A stretch of DNA of 64,000 bases from Microbacterium wangchenii (GCF_004564355.1 NZ_CP038266.1:3596001-3660000); one strand, 5' to 3'. Numbered from the stretch's first letter, positions 1-9,031 are shown. The notes: a model not told the origin generated them from the letters alone. Made by a program: numbers and translations.

Positions 1-745
1 CGCGCGTGAGGAAGTCCAGCTCTGCTCGCATGAATCGCTCCTTCAGCGCCGTGGAGATGTTGACCTTGGCGCACCCCCGCGCGATCAGGTCGCGGAACTG
101 ATCGTCGCTCAGACCGCTTCCCCCGTGCAGCGCGATGGGGACGGGGTGGCTCTCGACGATCTGCGTGATGCGCTCACCGTCGAGCACCGGTGTGCTCTTG
201 TAGGCGCCGTGCGCGTTGCCGATCGCCGGCGCGAACACGTCGACCCCCGTCGCCTCGAGGAACGCGAGCTGCACCTCGAGGCTCTGTCGCCGGCTCTCCT
301 CGTCGGAGCCGTGATCGTCCTCCACGCCCTGGATGGACTCGATCTCACCCTCCACGTGGGCCCCGAAGCGGCGCGCTTCGGCGACGACCTCGATGGTCTG
401 TCGCTGGTTCTCCTCGACGGGCAGTTCGGAGGCGTCGAAGAGCACCGAGTTCCAGCCGTGCTGAAGGCACGTCGTGATGACATCACGGTCAGGGCAGTGA
501 TCCAGGTGCAGCGAGACCGGCACCGGGATGTCGCGGGTGAGGTCGTCCCACATCGCCTTGATGAAGCTCGCGCCCAGGCTCCGCACCGTCTTGACGGAGG
601 TCTGGACGATGACCGGCGACTGCGCCTGCACCGCTCCGGCGAGAACCGCCTCGAGCGTCAGGTCGTTGAAGATGTTGACCGCCGGGACGCCGTAGCGCTC
701 TGCGAACGAGCGGCCGACGATTTCGGTGAGGGGGACGACAGGCAT
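1..745 (-). CDS. class II (zinc) aldolase, fructose-bisphosphate/tagatose type, 3' end cut off
   Basis: The open frame runs off the left edge, so only the first 248 residues are visible. It reads as a class II metal-dependent aldolase of the FbaA/GatY/KbaY type. The catalytic Asp and first zinc His lie in HLDHC (residues 80-84). EGEIE follows near 133, GNAHG at 176-180, LHGGSG at 206-211 and the phosphate-binding KVNIST at 227-232. The ATG follows an AAGGAGA ribosome site. It lies 23 bp after an SDR gene on the same strand, so the two are probably cotranscribed from the palindrome-bearing promoter near 1744. That context suggests retro-aldol cleavage of a catabolic intermediate rather than glycolysis. 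The substrate cannot be read from the sequence. Confidence 0.85.
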   Translation of the reverse strand, partial: MPVVPLTEIVGRSFAERYGVPAVNIFNDLTLEAVLAGAVQAQSPVIVQTSVKTVRSLGASFIKAMWDDLTRDIPVPVSLHLDHCPDRDVITTCLQHGWNSVLFDASELPVEENQRQTIEVVAEARRFGAHVEGEIESIQGVEDDHGSDEESRRQSLEVQLAFLEATGVDVFAPAIGNAHGAYKSTPVLDGERITQIVESHPVPIALHGGSGLSDDQFRDLIARGCAKVNISTALKERFMRAELDFLTR

Positions 746-768
746 GGGCGTTCTCCTTGGGGTGTGGA

Positions 769-1671
769 TCAGGACTCGCGCAGGCGCGCGGACTGGGCGC
801 GGTACTCGTCGAAGGCTCGGGCGCGCTCGGCGGCCGCATCCGGGTCGGTGACGCAGTCGTCGTACGCGGCCAGGATGCTGTCGAAGTGCGCACGCAGGCC
901 CTCACGGGTCTCCGGGAACGGCAGCACCCAGAACCGGTCGGCCACGATCGCATCGCGCACGTGCTGGGCGAGCTCCACCGGATCCATCCCGCCCGCGTAC
1001 AGTCGGCGCTGCAACTCCACGAAGCGCTCGTCGGCGATGAAGCTCGACCCCGAGGCCAGTTCCGCGGGCCGGCGATCCAGCGTGTGTGCGATGTCGGAAC
1101 GGACGCTCGCCGGGCACAGGAGGCTTACCCCGATTCCCTGGGCCGGGAGGGTCAGAGCGTAGCTCTCCATGAGGTTGATGACGGCGGCCTTCGAGGCGGC
1201 GTAGATTGCGGCGCTGGGGCTCCCCTGGAAGCCGGCCATGGATGCGACCGAGACGATGTGTCCTCCGGCGCCATGCGCGAGCATGCGAGGGAGCAGCGTC
1301 TGGATGCCGTTGACCATCCCGCCGAAATTGACGCCGAGGATCCAGTCGAAGTCGGCGTAGGTGGCCTTCTCCAGCGGACCGAAGCCGTTCACCCCCGCCG
1401 TGTTGAACAGGAGCGACGCAGGAGCGCCCAATCCGTCCTCGATGTCGTCCGCCGCGCGCTCCCAGGCCTCACGGTCACGGATGTCCAGCCGTACCGGGTG
1501 CACCGTGATGCCGCGCGACCGGAGCGTTTCCGCCGCGGTCTCCAATGCTTCCTGGCGCACGTCGACGATCGCCACTTTGCAGCCGAGATCACCGAACACC
1601 TGCGCCTGGCCGAACCCGACCCCGGACGCCCCGCCGGTGATCACCGCCACCCGACCTGCGAAGTCCTGCAC
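769..1671 (-). CDS. SDR-family oxidoreductase (copy 1)
   Basis: Classical short-chain dehydrogenase/reductase, 300 residues. The NAD(P)-binding glycine motif GGASGVG is at 13-19 and the catalytic Ser144, Tyr157 and Lys161 are present. The usual NNAG motif is replaced by FNTAGVNGFG (from residue 89). I chose the GTG start at 1671 because it has AAGGAG seven bases upstream; the longer reading to 1734 adds 21 unlikely residues. It closely resembles the SDR at 9032-9943, with identical catalytic numbering and the same NTAGVNGFG block, so the two are paralogues. It precedes the class II aldolase and probably oxidises an alcohol to the carbonyl compound that the aldolase cleaves. That role is inferred. 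Confidence 0.85.
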   Translation of the reverse strand: MQDFAGRVAVITGGASGVGFGQAQVFGDLGCKVAIVDVRQEALETAAETLRSRGITVHPVRLDIRDREAWERAADDIEDGLGAPASLLFNTAGVNGFGPLEKATYADFDWILGVNFGGMVNGIQTLLPRMLAHGAGGHIVSVASMAGFQGSPSAAIYAASKAAVINLMESYALTLPAQGIGVSLLCPASVRSDIAHTLDRRPAELASGSSFIADERFVELQRRLYAGGMDPVELAQHVRDAIVADRFWVLPFPETREGLRAHFDSILAAYDDCVTDPDAAAERARAFDEYRAQSARLRES

Positions 1672-1743
1672 CGTGCGCTCCTTCCCGGCAGCGCTGCTCT
1701 GCGCGACCCTGACCAGCCTCACCCGGAATGGCACGCCGGGCGC

Positions 1744-1758
1744 GTCTCACTGTGAGAC
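1744..1758. promoter_or_regulatory. palindromic operator GTCTCA-CTG-TGAGAC, site 1
   Basis: Perfect inverted repeat; the complementary arms extend to 1742-1760 (GCGTCTCA/TGAGACGC). It lies 73 bp upstream of the SDR-aldolase unit, just after the AraC gene. The same core recurs at 5987-6001 and 17991-18005. No convincing -10 box follows at 23 bp here (the best is TGAGGC), unlike the other sites. Confidence 0.7.
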
Positions 1759-1769
1759 GCGCCTGGCCG

Positions 1770-2714
1770 TCAGAGACCGAGCGCCTGCGCCCGCCATTCG
1801 GTGGGCGACATGCCGAAGGCGGCCCGGAACTGTCGGGAGAAGTGTGCGGGGTGGCGGAAGCCGCAATCGGCGGCGATCTGAGCAACCCCCCGCTCCGACG
1901 CCGATGTCCGGGCGAGCGCCGCGCGAGCGCGCTCGAGGCGTCGGGTCCGAACCGACTGCGTGACGCTCGTCCCGTGCGCGGTGAAAGCCGCCTGCACCTG
2001 CCGCCGCGACACCGACAGAGCGCCCGCCAGCGCGTCGACACCCAGGTGGGGGTCCGCGATCCGGTCTTCGATCCTGCGCACGGCGCGGCTGTACACGTCG
2101 GTCAACCCGCCGGGGCCTACCGGCGGCGCTGCGGCGAGCAGGCTCGCCTCGAACATGCCGACGAGGCACCGCACCACGAGCGGCGCCGTCGGCCCGCGGA
2201 GCAGGTTCATGTCCTGGGCGAGCGCGCGAACGAAGGCCAGCAGAACCGGACCGACGCCCTCCCGGGACGCCAAGGGCTCGCCGAAGGGCACGTTCGGCCG
2301 CACCAGCGCAGCCCGGAGATCCTCCCCCGGCAGCCGTGCGACGAAGAGAGCGAACTCGGCGTCGAACTCCCACGAGGACGGCACACCCCAGGACGAGACC
2401 AGATGATCACCGGGGCGGAGCGTCCGAGTGCCGTTCTCCGTGGTCAATCGGCTGCTCCCCGACAGCTGGACGACGGCCAGCACGACGTTCCCCTCACCCG
2501 CGCGCACCTGGTCGGCCGAACGCACGATGGCGTGCGGGTGCGCACGCACCCGCAGAATCGCGATGGATGTGTCGTCGACCACCCGCCGGGTCACCACGCC
2601 CTCGAATCCGTCCGCCAGGCCGTCACCGACCCACCCGGCGCCGCGGCGGATCACCGGGAAGTGCGTCGCCCACTCCGGGAAGCTCCGCGTCACAAGGTCC
2701 AGCTCCGTCGCCAT
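1770..2714 (-). CDS. AraC/XylS-family transcriptional regulator
   Basis: A 314-residue activator-type regulator. The N-terminal two thirds match the cupin-like ligand domain of the FeaR/XylS (AraC-binding-like) group, with RPGDHLVSSW near residue 100. The C-terminal domain carries two helix-turn-helix units, the second being IAADCGFRHPAHFSRQFRAAFG followed by SPTEWR. It is divergent from the flavoprotein gene at 2876, whose shared 161-bp intergenic region is its most likely target. It also lies upstream of the SDR-aldolase pair on the same strand. AraC proteins usually bind direct repeats, so it is a less likely reader of the GTCTCA palindrome. Confidence 0.85.
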   Translation of the reverse strand: MATELDLVTRSFPEWATHFPVIRRGAGWVGDGLADGFEGVVTRRVVDDTSIAILRVRAHPHAIVRSADQVRAGEGNVVLAVVQLSGSSRLTTENGTRTLRPGDHLVSSWGVPSSWEFDAEFALFVARLPGEDLRAALVRPNVPFGEPLASREGVGPVLLAFVRALAQDMNLLRGPTAPLVVRCLVGMFEASLLAAAPPVGPGGLTDVYSRAVRRIEDRIADPHLGVDALAGALSVSRRQVQAAFTAHGTSVTQSVRTRRLERARAALARTSASERGVAQIAADCGFRHPAHFSRQFRAAFGMSPTEWRAQALGL

Positions 2715-2875
2715 ATCCGCCTCCGTCGGCGGTCGTCCGCCTTCCTCGTTGCTATCACAGTCGCGCAGGCGAGGTGATCATCTGCGCAGACGGTGCCCGC
2801 ATCCGCCGGGCGGTCTCGGATCCTGTCAATCGAGCGCGCCCGCCGCGCACCTGACGGCCGATCCGGAGGACACCG

Positions 2876-4474
2876 ATGACCACAACACCGACGGAGCGAT
2901 CTGGGCCGGGAGTCACCCCGGATATCGTCCGGCGACTGATTGCGATCGTCGGAGCCGACGCGGTGACGGCGCAGGACGATCTGATGTCCGACCGCGAGTG
3001 GCCGTTGCGCGACCCGTACTGGATCCCGGGCGACGAAACCTACACCGCCGGCGTCGCCGTCCACCCCGAGACGACCGAGCAGGTGCAGGACATCGTGCGG
3101 CTGGCCCTCGAGACGGGCGTGCCTCTGGCCACCCATTCCCAGGGTCGCAACAACGGCTACGGCGGGTCTTCGCCTCGCGTCGGCGGCTCCATCTCCCTCA
3201 GCCTGCGGCGGATGAACCGGGTTCTGGAGATCAATGAGGAGCTGGCCTATGCGGTCGTCGAGCCCGGTGTGCGGTGGTTCGACCTGTACGACGAGCTTCG
3301 CGCGCGCGGATCCCGGCTCCAGGTGTCGGTGCCTGACCTGGGTTGGGGCAGTGTTGTCGGCAACTCCCTCGACAACGGGGTGACCTACCTTCCCTACGGC
3401 GCGGACTTCCAGGCCCCGTGCGGGATGGAGGTGGTCCTGCCAGATGCGTCGCTCCTGCGGACCGGAATGGGCGCGATGCCCGACAACCCCGCGTGGCACA
3501 CGTACAAGCGCGGCGTCGGCCCCACCCTCGATCCATTCTTCATCCAGTCGAACTTCGGCATCGTGGTCCGGATGGGGGTGTGGCTCATGCCCTCGCCGGA
3601 GGCCTACACGCCGCTGCTGCTCACCGTCGCCGCCGACGGGGATCTTCCGCGTGCGATCGACACGGTCCGAGAACTGCGCCTCGCCAACCGGCTGCGCGGG
3701 GTCCCGAGTCTCTACAACACGCTCATGGCGGCAACAATGACCGGGGTGACCGACGTCATCGCGCGCGCCGAGAAGGGGTTTCTTCCCGAGGACGACGTCC
3801 AGCGGATCGCCGAGGAGACCGGGTTGGGCCGCTGGTATCTCCGCAGTGCCCTGTGGGGGTCGCGGGAGGAGGTGGACCTGCAGGTTCGTCAGGTCCGGGA
3901 GGCATGGCAACGGATCCCTGGCGCCACCCTGACCGTCCAGGGGATCTACGCCCCCGACGAGTACGCCCGGATCGCGTCGATCTCCGATCGCATCACCGCG
4001 GGCGTGCCGAATCTGGATGTCATCAAACACAAGGGCGAAGGTTTCGGCCACATCGGGATCGCTCCGATCGTCCCGATGGTGGGCGAGCGCGTGATGGAGG
4101 TCGTCGATCTCGTGCGCGACATCATCGAGCAGCGCACCGGATTGAACTACAAAGCCGGGATCCTCGTCGTGAACGAGCGGTCCTGCGCCCTCGTGTCCTC
4201 GATCAATTTCGACCCGCGCGATCCGGAGCAGGCCCGCGCCGCCTATGCCACGGCGCGCGAGCTGGTGGCGGAGCTGGCCGCCAGGGGGTACAGCGAATAC
4301 CGCGCCCATCTGGACTTCATGGAGGACGTCGCCGGGTTCATGTCGTGGAACGATCACGCCTATCGGCGGTTCGTGACCCGCATCAAAGATGCGATCGATC
4401 CTGCAGGGGTGATCAGCCCCGGTCGTTACGGCATCTGGCCGGCGCCGCCTGGCAGCCAGCCGCCGCGGTCGTAA
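2876..4474 (+). CDS. 4-cresol dehydrogenase/vanillyl-alcohol-oxidase-like FAD flavoprotein
   Basis: A 532-residue PCMH-type flavoenzyme of the VAO family. The FAD-binding loop GRNNGYGGSSP lies near residue 90, the pyrophosphate-side block SVVGNSLDNGVTYLPYG near 163, and the terminal SPGRYGIWP is typical of PchF and eugenol hydroxylase. These enzymes oxidise or hydroxylate the benzylic position of para-alkylphenols through a quinone methide. No cytochrome c partner (PchC) is adjacent, so it may act as an oxidase. The start is an ATG behind CCGGAGGAC. The 3' end overlaps the convergent HpaB-like gene by 49 bp. The exact substrate and the residue covalently linked to FAD were not determined. Confidence 0.8.
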   Translation: MTTTPTERSGPGVTPDIVRRLIAIVGADAVTAQDDLMSDREWPLRDPYWIPGDETYTAGVAVHPETTEQVQDIVRLALETGVPLATHSQGRNNGYGGSSPRVGGSISLSLRRMNRVLEINEELAYAVVEPGVRWFDLYDELRARGSRLQVSVPDLGWGSVVGNSLDNGVTYLPYGADFQAPCGMEVVLPDASLLRTGMGAMPDNPAWHTYKRGVGPTLDPFFIQSNFGIVVRMGVWLMPSPEAYTPLLLTVAADGDLPRAIDTVRELRLANRLRGVPSLYNTLMAATMTGVTDVIARAEKGFLPEDDVQRIAEETGLGRWYLRSALWGSREEVDLQVRQVREAWQRIPGATLTVQGIYAPDEYARIASISDRITAGVPNLDVIKHKGEGFGHIGIAPIVPMVGERVMEVVDLVRDIIEQRTGLNYKAGILVVNERSCALVSSINFDPRDPEQARAAYATARELVAELAARGYSEYRAHLDFMEDVAGFMSWNDHAYRRFVTRIKDAIDPAGVISPGRYGIWPAPPGSQPPRS

Positions 4475-5931
4475 TCTCCCAGCGCCTCCTCGGCGAACGC
4501 GCGCAGTCGGTCGCTTCGCCCCGAGCTCTCGTGATCGCCGTACACCACGAGGCGCAGCCCTTCGTGATTGCCCTGGAACGTCCGCTCGTAGAGGTCGTGG
4601 CGGCCCGCGAACTCCGTTCCGACGGCATCCCAGAGCATCTTCATCGTCTTGACGCGCGCTTCGGCGGTCACCCCCTCCGATCCGCGAAGGTACCGTCTCA
4701 ACGAAGGCGCCAGCTCGGGGACATCGAAGTCGCTGGCGTGGGAAGGCAGATAGATCAGAGCCGATCCCAGGTCCTGCAGCACGATCTCCCGCACGCGCGG
4801 GTACGCGATGGTACTGAGCCACCGATAGGCGTCCACGGCATCCGCCTGCGGCGACCAGGTTCCGTCCTCCCCGCGACGCGGGTCGAGCACCATCGCGTCG
4901 GTGAGGGCATTGACCATGCTCCGCCACGCGAGCACCTCACCGACCCTCGTGCGCACCCCCCGGAAATCCCCCGTGCCGGTCGCTTCCAGCGCCTTCAGCA
5001 GGAGGCCGGCGAGGAAGTCGAACTTCACCCCCAGTCGCGTCGCGCCGTGCAGCGCCAGCCGGGAGGGGAAACCGGCGACCCCCGTGAACGAGCGGGCGCG
5101 ATCGAGGTCGCGGTAGACCAGCAGGTCCTCCCAAGGGATGAGGACCCGATCGAGCACCAGGATCGCGTCGTTCTCGTCGAACCGACTGGTGAGCGGGTAG
5201 TCGAACGGGCTCCCGGTCGCCGACGCGGCTTCCGCGTACGACGTGCGGGCCAGCAGCGTGACCCCGGGTGCGGAGATCGGGACCACGGCCACTATGGCGA
5301 ATGCCGGGTCTCGTAACGCTGCCCCCGTCGGCGCGATGAGGGCGAACTGCGCGCCCACCGCCCCCGTCGCGACCACCTTCGCGCCGGACACGACGACGCC
5401 GGCATCCGTCTCCCGCACCGCGTGCACCGCGATGTCGCCGATCTCGTCCGGGGGGAGGTGCCGGTCCACGGGCGGATCGACGATGGCGTGCCCGAAGAAC
5501 GAGACGTGCTCCTGCGCGTGGCGATACCACCTCTGCGCGTTGGGGGCGTATTCCCCGTACCAGTCCTGGGTCGCGCCCAGCGACCCCAGGAATGCCGCCT
5601 TGTAGTCAGGGGTGCGCCCCATCCAGCCGTATGTGCGTCTCGCCCAGGCGCGGATGGCGTTGCGAGAGGCGACCAGGTGCTCCGGCGAGCGCGCCGCGAG
5701 GAAGAACGGGTGTGTCTGCCCTCCGCGTCCCGTGTCGGTAGGCAGCAGCGGGGTCGACCCGTCGTGCAGCGCGTCGTACAGACCGGCCACCGTGCGTGCG
5801 GTCTGCGCGAACGCCGGGTGAGCGGTGACATCGGCCACGCGATCGCCGCGCAGCCAGACGACGCGCTCGTCGCGCAGGCTGTCGAGGTAGTCCGCACCGG
5901 TCTGCGGCCGCGATTCCGCGAATTCCACCAT
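4426..5931 (-). CDS. HpaB/PvcC-type FADH2-dependent phenol hydroxylase
   Basis: A 501-residue homologue of the oxygenase component of 4-hydroxyphenylacetate 3-monooxygenase, with an acyl-CoA-dehydrogenase-like fold. The block NAQRWYRHAQEHVSFFGHAI followed by DPPVDR is the family signature. These enzymes use diffusible FADH2 to hydroxylate phenols ortho to an existing OH. The reductase is presumably the divergent fusion protein at 6063. The ATG follows GGAGGAACCG. The promoter contains the GTCTCAccgTGAGAC palindrome, then 23 bp, then CAGAAT as -10. Together with the VAO-like flavoprotein it suggests sequential side-chain and ring hydroxylation of a phenol. The substrate is unknown. Confidence 0.85.
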   Translation of the reverse strand: MVEFAESRPQTGADYLDSLRDERVVWLRGDRVADVTAHPAFAQTARTVAGLYDALHDGSTPLLPTDTGRGGQTHPFFLAARSPEHLVASRNAIRAWARRTYGWMGRTPDYKAAFLGSLGATQDWYGEYAPNAQRWYRHAQEHVSFFGHAIVDPPVDRHLPPDEIGDIAVHAVRETDAGVVVSGAKVVATGAVGAQFALIAPTGAALRDPAFAIVAVVPISAPGVTLLARTSYAEAASATGSPFDYPLTSRFDENDAILVLDRVLIPWEDLLVYRDLDRARSFTGVAGFPSRLALHGATRLGVKFDFLAGLLLKALEATGTGDFRGVRTRVGEVLAWRSMVNALTDAMVLDPRRGEDGTWSPQADAVDAYRWLSTIAYPRVREIVLQDLGSALIYLPSHASDFDVPELAPSLRRYLRGSEGVTAEARVKTMKMLWDAVGTEFAGRHDLYERTFQGNHEGLRLVVYGDHESSGRSDRLRAFAEEALGDYDRGGWLPGGAGQMP

Positions 5932-5963
5932 CGGTTCCTCCCCTCCCCTTCGGCGCGATTCTG

Positions 5964-6030
5964 CCAGCGGCGCCGGTCATCGGGCTGTCTCACCGTGAGA
6001 CCCGGGTGGCGGAGGCGAGCGGATTACGGT
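5964..6030. promoter_or_regulatory. divergent promoter with palindromic operator, site 2
   Basis: GTCTCA-CCG-TGAGAC at 5987-6001 sits between the HpaB-like gene and the flavin reductase fusion. Leftwards, 23 bp separate the core from CAGAAT (5963-5958). Rightwards, 23 bp (6002-6024) separate it from TACGGT at 6025-6030. Neither side has a recognisable -35 box. The palindrome centre falls near -42 for both directions, the position expected of a class II activator. Confidence 0.7.
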
Positions 6031-6062
6031 CGTGACAGGTGCTTCACGGAGGAAGGAATCCC

Positions 6063-7232
6063 ATGGGGAACGAGCATGCGGGAAACGTCCGCTACGGGAT
6101 CGATCTGGGGCTTCCCGTCGTGGAGGAGAACGTCTTCCGCAACGTCGTCGGCCACTTCGCCTCGGGCGTGACGGTCATCACGACCGCTGATGGTGACGAC
6201 CTGTTCGGCACCACCGTCTCGGCGGTGTCGTCCCTCTCCTCGGACCCGCCGATGATGCTCATCTGCCTCAATCGTTCGAGTGTGACCCATGACGCCGTGG
6301 CGCGGTCCGGTCGATACGCGATCAATATCCTCTCCGCCGCCCAGGGCGATCTCGCCCGCACCTTCGCACGGAAGGGCGATGACAAGTTCGCCGGCGTCGG
6401 GCACACGATCAGCCCGCGCGGCCTCCCGCTGCTGGCCGGCGCGCTCGCCTCCATCGAGTGCGTGGTGGATGAGACGGCCGTCGGAGGAACGCACACCATC
6501 TTCCTCGGCCGGGTCGTCGCGGCCGAGGCACAGGACGGCGAGCCCCTCGCTTACTACCGCGGGACCTTCGGCAACCTCGAGAGCGCCCTGGAGACCGCCG
6601 CGTACGAAGGGACCCGGGAGTGGGTGCTGCACCGGCGCACACCCCTGGGGGAGACGATCGACGTCTCGGCGGTCGCGTCCTCCCTCCGCCTCGAGCCGAA
6701 GCTCGTGGACCATGCCCTCCTCCGGCTGGCCACGGAATCCCTCGTCGAGAAACGCGAGGGCGGTCATTACGTACCCATCGCGATGACCCCCATGCTCGTG
6801 GACAAGCTCTACGGTGATCGCCTCACCATCGCGACGGGAGTCATCGAGCGGTACCTCACCGGCGCGTCGGACGAGCAGCTCGACCGCATCCGCCGGCTCA
6901 GCGACCAGGTGCTCGCTGCCGTCCCCACGTCCGCCGAGACACTGGAACAGTTCCTCGAGCTCAATCTGGACTATCACGCCGCAATCGTCGATCTCGCGGG
7001 TTCCCGCAAGCTGACCGCGAGCTTCCGTGCCCTCAATGTGACGACGGTGTGGCGGGAGACGTACGAGGCGGGCGATTGGGAGCGCCAGCTCGGCCCCACC
7101 TTCGTCCCGCGCCTGACCGCAGCACTCGAGCAGCGTGACGTCTCCGCCGCGCAGCGCATCGCCTGCGAGCAGGTGGAGTTCGTCAAGGAAGGGGCCAAGG
7201 CGGTCATCGCCGCGCACGGCGGGGCCGTCTGA
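6063..7232 (+). CDS. flavin reductase fused to GntR winged helix and FCD domain
   Basis: A 389-residue three-part protein. Residues 23-170 form a split-barrel FMN/FAD:NADH reductase of the HpaC/RutF family (FASGVTVITT, then SLSSDPPMMLICLN). Residues 183-238 read as a GntR winged helix (TPLGETIDVSAVASSLRLEP, then LLRLATESLVEKREGG). Residues 245-375 read as an FCD ligand domain with YHAAIVDLAG. The last metal-binding His of FCD appears to be missing. The ATG follows GGAGGAAGGAATCCC. It is divergent from the HpaB oxygenase and would supply its reduced flavin. A known parallel is the C1 reductase of Acinetobacter 4-hydroxyphenylacetate hydroxylase, whose MarR-like C-terminus gates activity by ligand. 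Whether this fusion binds DNA, ligand or both is open. Confidence 0.8.
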   Translation: MGNEHAGNVRYGIDLGLPVVEENVFRNVVGHFASGVTVITTADGDDLFGTTVSAVSSLSSDPPMMLICLNRSSVTHDAVARSGRYAINILSAAQGDLARTFARKGDDKFAGVGHTISPRGLPLLAGALASIECVVDETAVGGTHTIFLGRVVAAEAQDGEPLAYYRGTFGNLESALETAAYEGTREWVLHRRTPLGETIDVSAVASSLRLEPKLVDHALLRLATESLVEKREGGHYVPIAMTPMLVDKLYGDRLTIATGVIERYLTGASDEQLDRIRRLSDQVLAAVPTSAETLEQFLELNLDYHAAIVDLAGSRKLTASFRALNVTTVWRETYEAGDWERQLGPTFVPRLTAALEQRDVSAAQRIACEQVEFVKEGAKAVIAAHGGAV

Positions 7233-7241
7233 CCGGGCCGC

Positions 7242-8981
7242 TCAGCGACTGCTGGGGATCTGAAACCCGAACTGGCGGATTCGCCGGTACATCGTCGCGC
7301 GCGAGATGCCGAGCGTCTTCGCCGCGGCGTCGCGGTTCCAGTTCGCCTCGCGGAGGGCGTCGAAGACCAGCTCCCGTTCGGTCCGGGCGAGCAGCCCCTC
7401 CCCCGTGTTCCGCCGTCCACTGCTGGCGATCTCGCGCGGCAGGTCGTCGATGGAGATGGTGTCGCCCTCGAGCCGCACCAGGATGCCGGCCAGAAGGCGC
7501 CGCAGCTGCGCCACATTCCCCGGCCAGGGATACCGCGCCAGGATGCTCATGACCTCCGGGGTACGGCGGGTGCGCGCCGCGCCGAGATCGGCGAGGAGAG
7601 CCTCCACGAGGGCGGGCAGATCCGCCGTCCGTTCCCGCAGCGGGAGGACCGCGACCGTCACCGGGAAGGTCGCCTCGAAGTCGGGGGAGACCGATTCCAC
7701 CGTCGCCGCCACCCAGTGCGCACCAGCCCTGATGAGTTCCAGGACGCCGGGGCGCAGCGTCGGCGGCAGGGCGTCGAGGTGCCGGATCAGCACGTCCCCG
7801 CGGCTGAGCAGCTCGCGGCACTGAGCCATCCAGGCGGCGCCGCCGGTCGCGGCGGCCGCGGCATCCAGCTCGACCACGGATGCGACGGAGCGCACGCGGT
7901 GCGCCCTCCCCGATCCGGGCTCGCCGGTGACGAGGACGGGGAACCCCAGCTCCTTCGCCCGCGCGACCGGATCGGCCGCCGGCGCCGGGGGCTCGAACCG
8001 CCTCCCGGGTGCCAGGACCGGGGGCGCGGCGACCCGGCTGAGCGAGGCCACCACGCCGTTCCTGCCCGCCGAGAGCTGCACGATCCGGCAGTGCACCCGG
8101 TACCGCTCCTCCTCGAAGGTGAGCGTCATCAGCCGCGACCGGCCGGCGTCCGCCACGGCGAGGACGGCCTCACGCAACGCGTCGGTCTCCGCGCCGTCGC
8201 GGAGGAGCTGCTGAGCGGCGTTGTTCGCGATGTACACGTCTTCGCTGATGCCGACCACGGCCAGCGACGGTCGCCGGGAGTGGCGGGCGAACGCCTCGAA
8301 CAGGGCGCGTTCGTCCCCGCTGGTGGCCAGGGCGAGCTGCTTTTCGATGGCGACGGCGAGCGTCTGCGTGTACGGCACGATCATGTGGTTGGCCGACGAC
8401 AACCGCTGGCACATGAGCAGCACACCCGCCATCCGGCCGTACGGATCCCGCAGGGGAACGCCCACCGAGGCGAGGTTGTGCTCGGCCTCACGGAAGTGCT
8501 CCTCGCCGACGACGAGGAAACTCTCCAGCCGTTCCACCGAGATCCCCGCACCGTTGGTCCCCACGACGGCTTCCTGGAACGTCGCGCCGAGACCGCCGCC
8601 GCGCTGCTCTCCCTCCCGCACGACCCGCGCGTCGCCGACGAGGGGGAAGACCTGGACGCACTCGCGATCCAGCAGCATCCCCCATGCGTCGGAGTCCCGG
8701 CACTGGTCGGCGAGGTTCTTCATCACCGGCGTCGCCGCGTCGACCAGGCGGCGCGCGCGCGTCACGGAGAGCGGATTGAGGGGGACGGCGGTGCTGGCGG
8801 CGTCCACACCCAGTTCGCGCGAGCGGACCCAGGAGGTGTAGATCTCCGAGCTCACCCCGCGCAGGTCGGGCCGGGTCGCTCCGGAGAGGAATTCCTTTCG
8901 CGCCTGCCGCACGCGCGCCCGCAGGGCACTGTCGAATCGCGCGGCATCGCTCAGTCGGGAAGGTGCGTCAGCGAACGCCAT
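7242..8981 (-). CDS. AcoR-type GAF-Fis transcriptional activator with degenerate AAA+ domain
   Basis: 579 residues. The N-terminal region to about 215 resembles the AcoR GAF sensor (GATFQEAVVGTNG, with HNLASVGVPLRDPYGRMAG). The middle holds a decayed AAA+ ATPase: GEPGSGRA at 353-360 stands for Walker A, and no GAFTGA sigma-54 loop is visible. YPWPGNVAQLRRLL remains near the end of that module. The C-terminus is a Fis-type HTH (NRDAAAKTLGISRATMYRRI). In Actinobacteria such proteins act on ordinary sigma-70-type promoters. The ATG follows AAAGGAG. It ends the long leftward operon, giving possible positive feedback, and is my first candidate to bind the GTCTCA palindromes, though this is untested. 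Confidence 0.8.
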   Translation of the reverse strand: MAFADAPSRLSDAARFDSALRARVRQARKEFLSGATRPDLRGVSSEIYTSWVRSRELGVDAASTAVPLNPLSVTRARRLVDAATPVMKNLADQCRDSDAWGMLLDRECVQVFPLVGDARVVREGEQRGGGLGATFQEAVVGTNGAGISVERLESFLVVGEEHFREAEHNLASVGVPLRDPYGRMAGVLLMCQRLSSANHMIVPYTQTLAVAIEKQLALATSGDERALFEAFARHSRRPSLAVVGISEDVYIANNAAQQLLRDGAETDALREAVLAVADAGRSRLMTLTFEEERYRVHCRIVQLSAGRNGVVASLSRVAAPPVLAPGRRFEPPAPAADPVARAKELGFPVLVTGEPGSGRAHRVRSVASVVELDAAAAATGGAAWMAQCRELLSRGDVLIRHLDALPPTLRPGVLELIRAGAHWVAATVESVSPDFEATFPVTVAVLPLRERTADLPALVEALLADLGAARTRRTPEVMSILARYPWPGNVAQLRRLLAGILVRLEGDTISIDDLPREIASSGRRNTGEGLLARTERELVFDALREANWNRDAAAKTLGISRATMYRRIRQFGFQIPSSR

Positions 8982-9031
8982 GTCAGCTCCTTTGTCGACA
9001 CGGTGCGCGCCGGGGCGCGCCTGTGATGATC

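Noticed and set aside
2690..4927. A 745-codon open frame on the minus strand.
   Set aside because: It is antisense to the VAO-like flavoprotein, whose FAD motifs are clear.
7242..8981. Sigma-54-dependent regulation by the GAF-Fis protein.
   Set aside because: No GAFTGA loop and no -24/-12 GG-N10-GC promoter were seen. The palindrome lies next to sigma-70-like -10 boxes.
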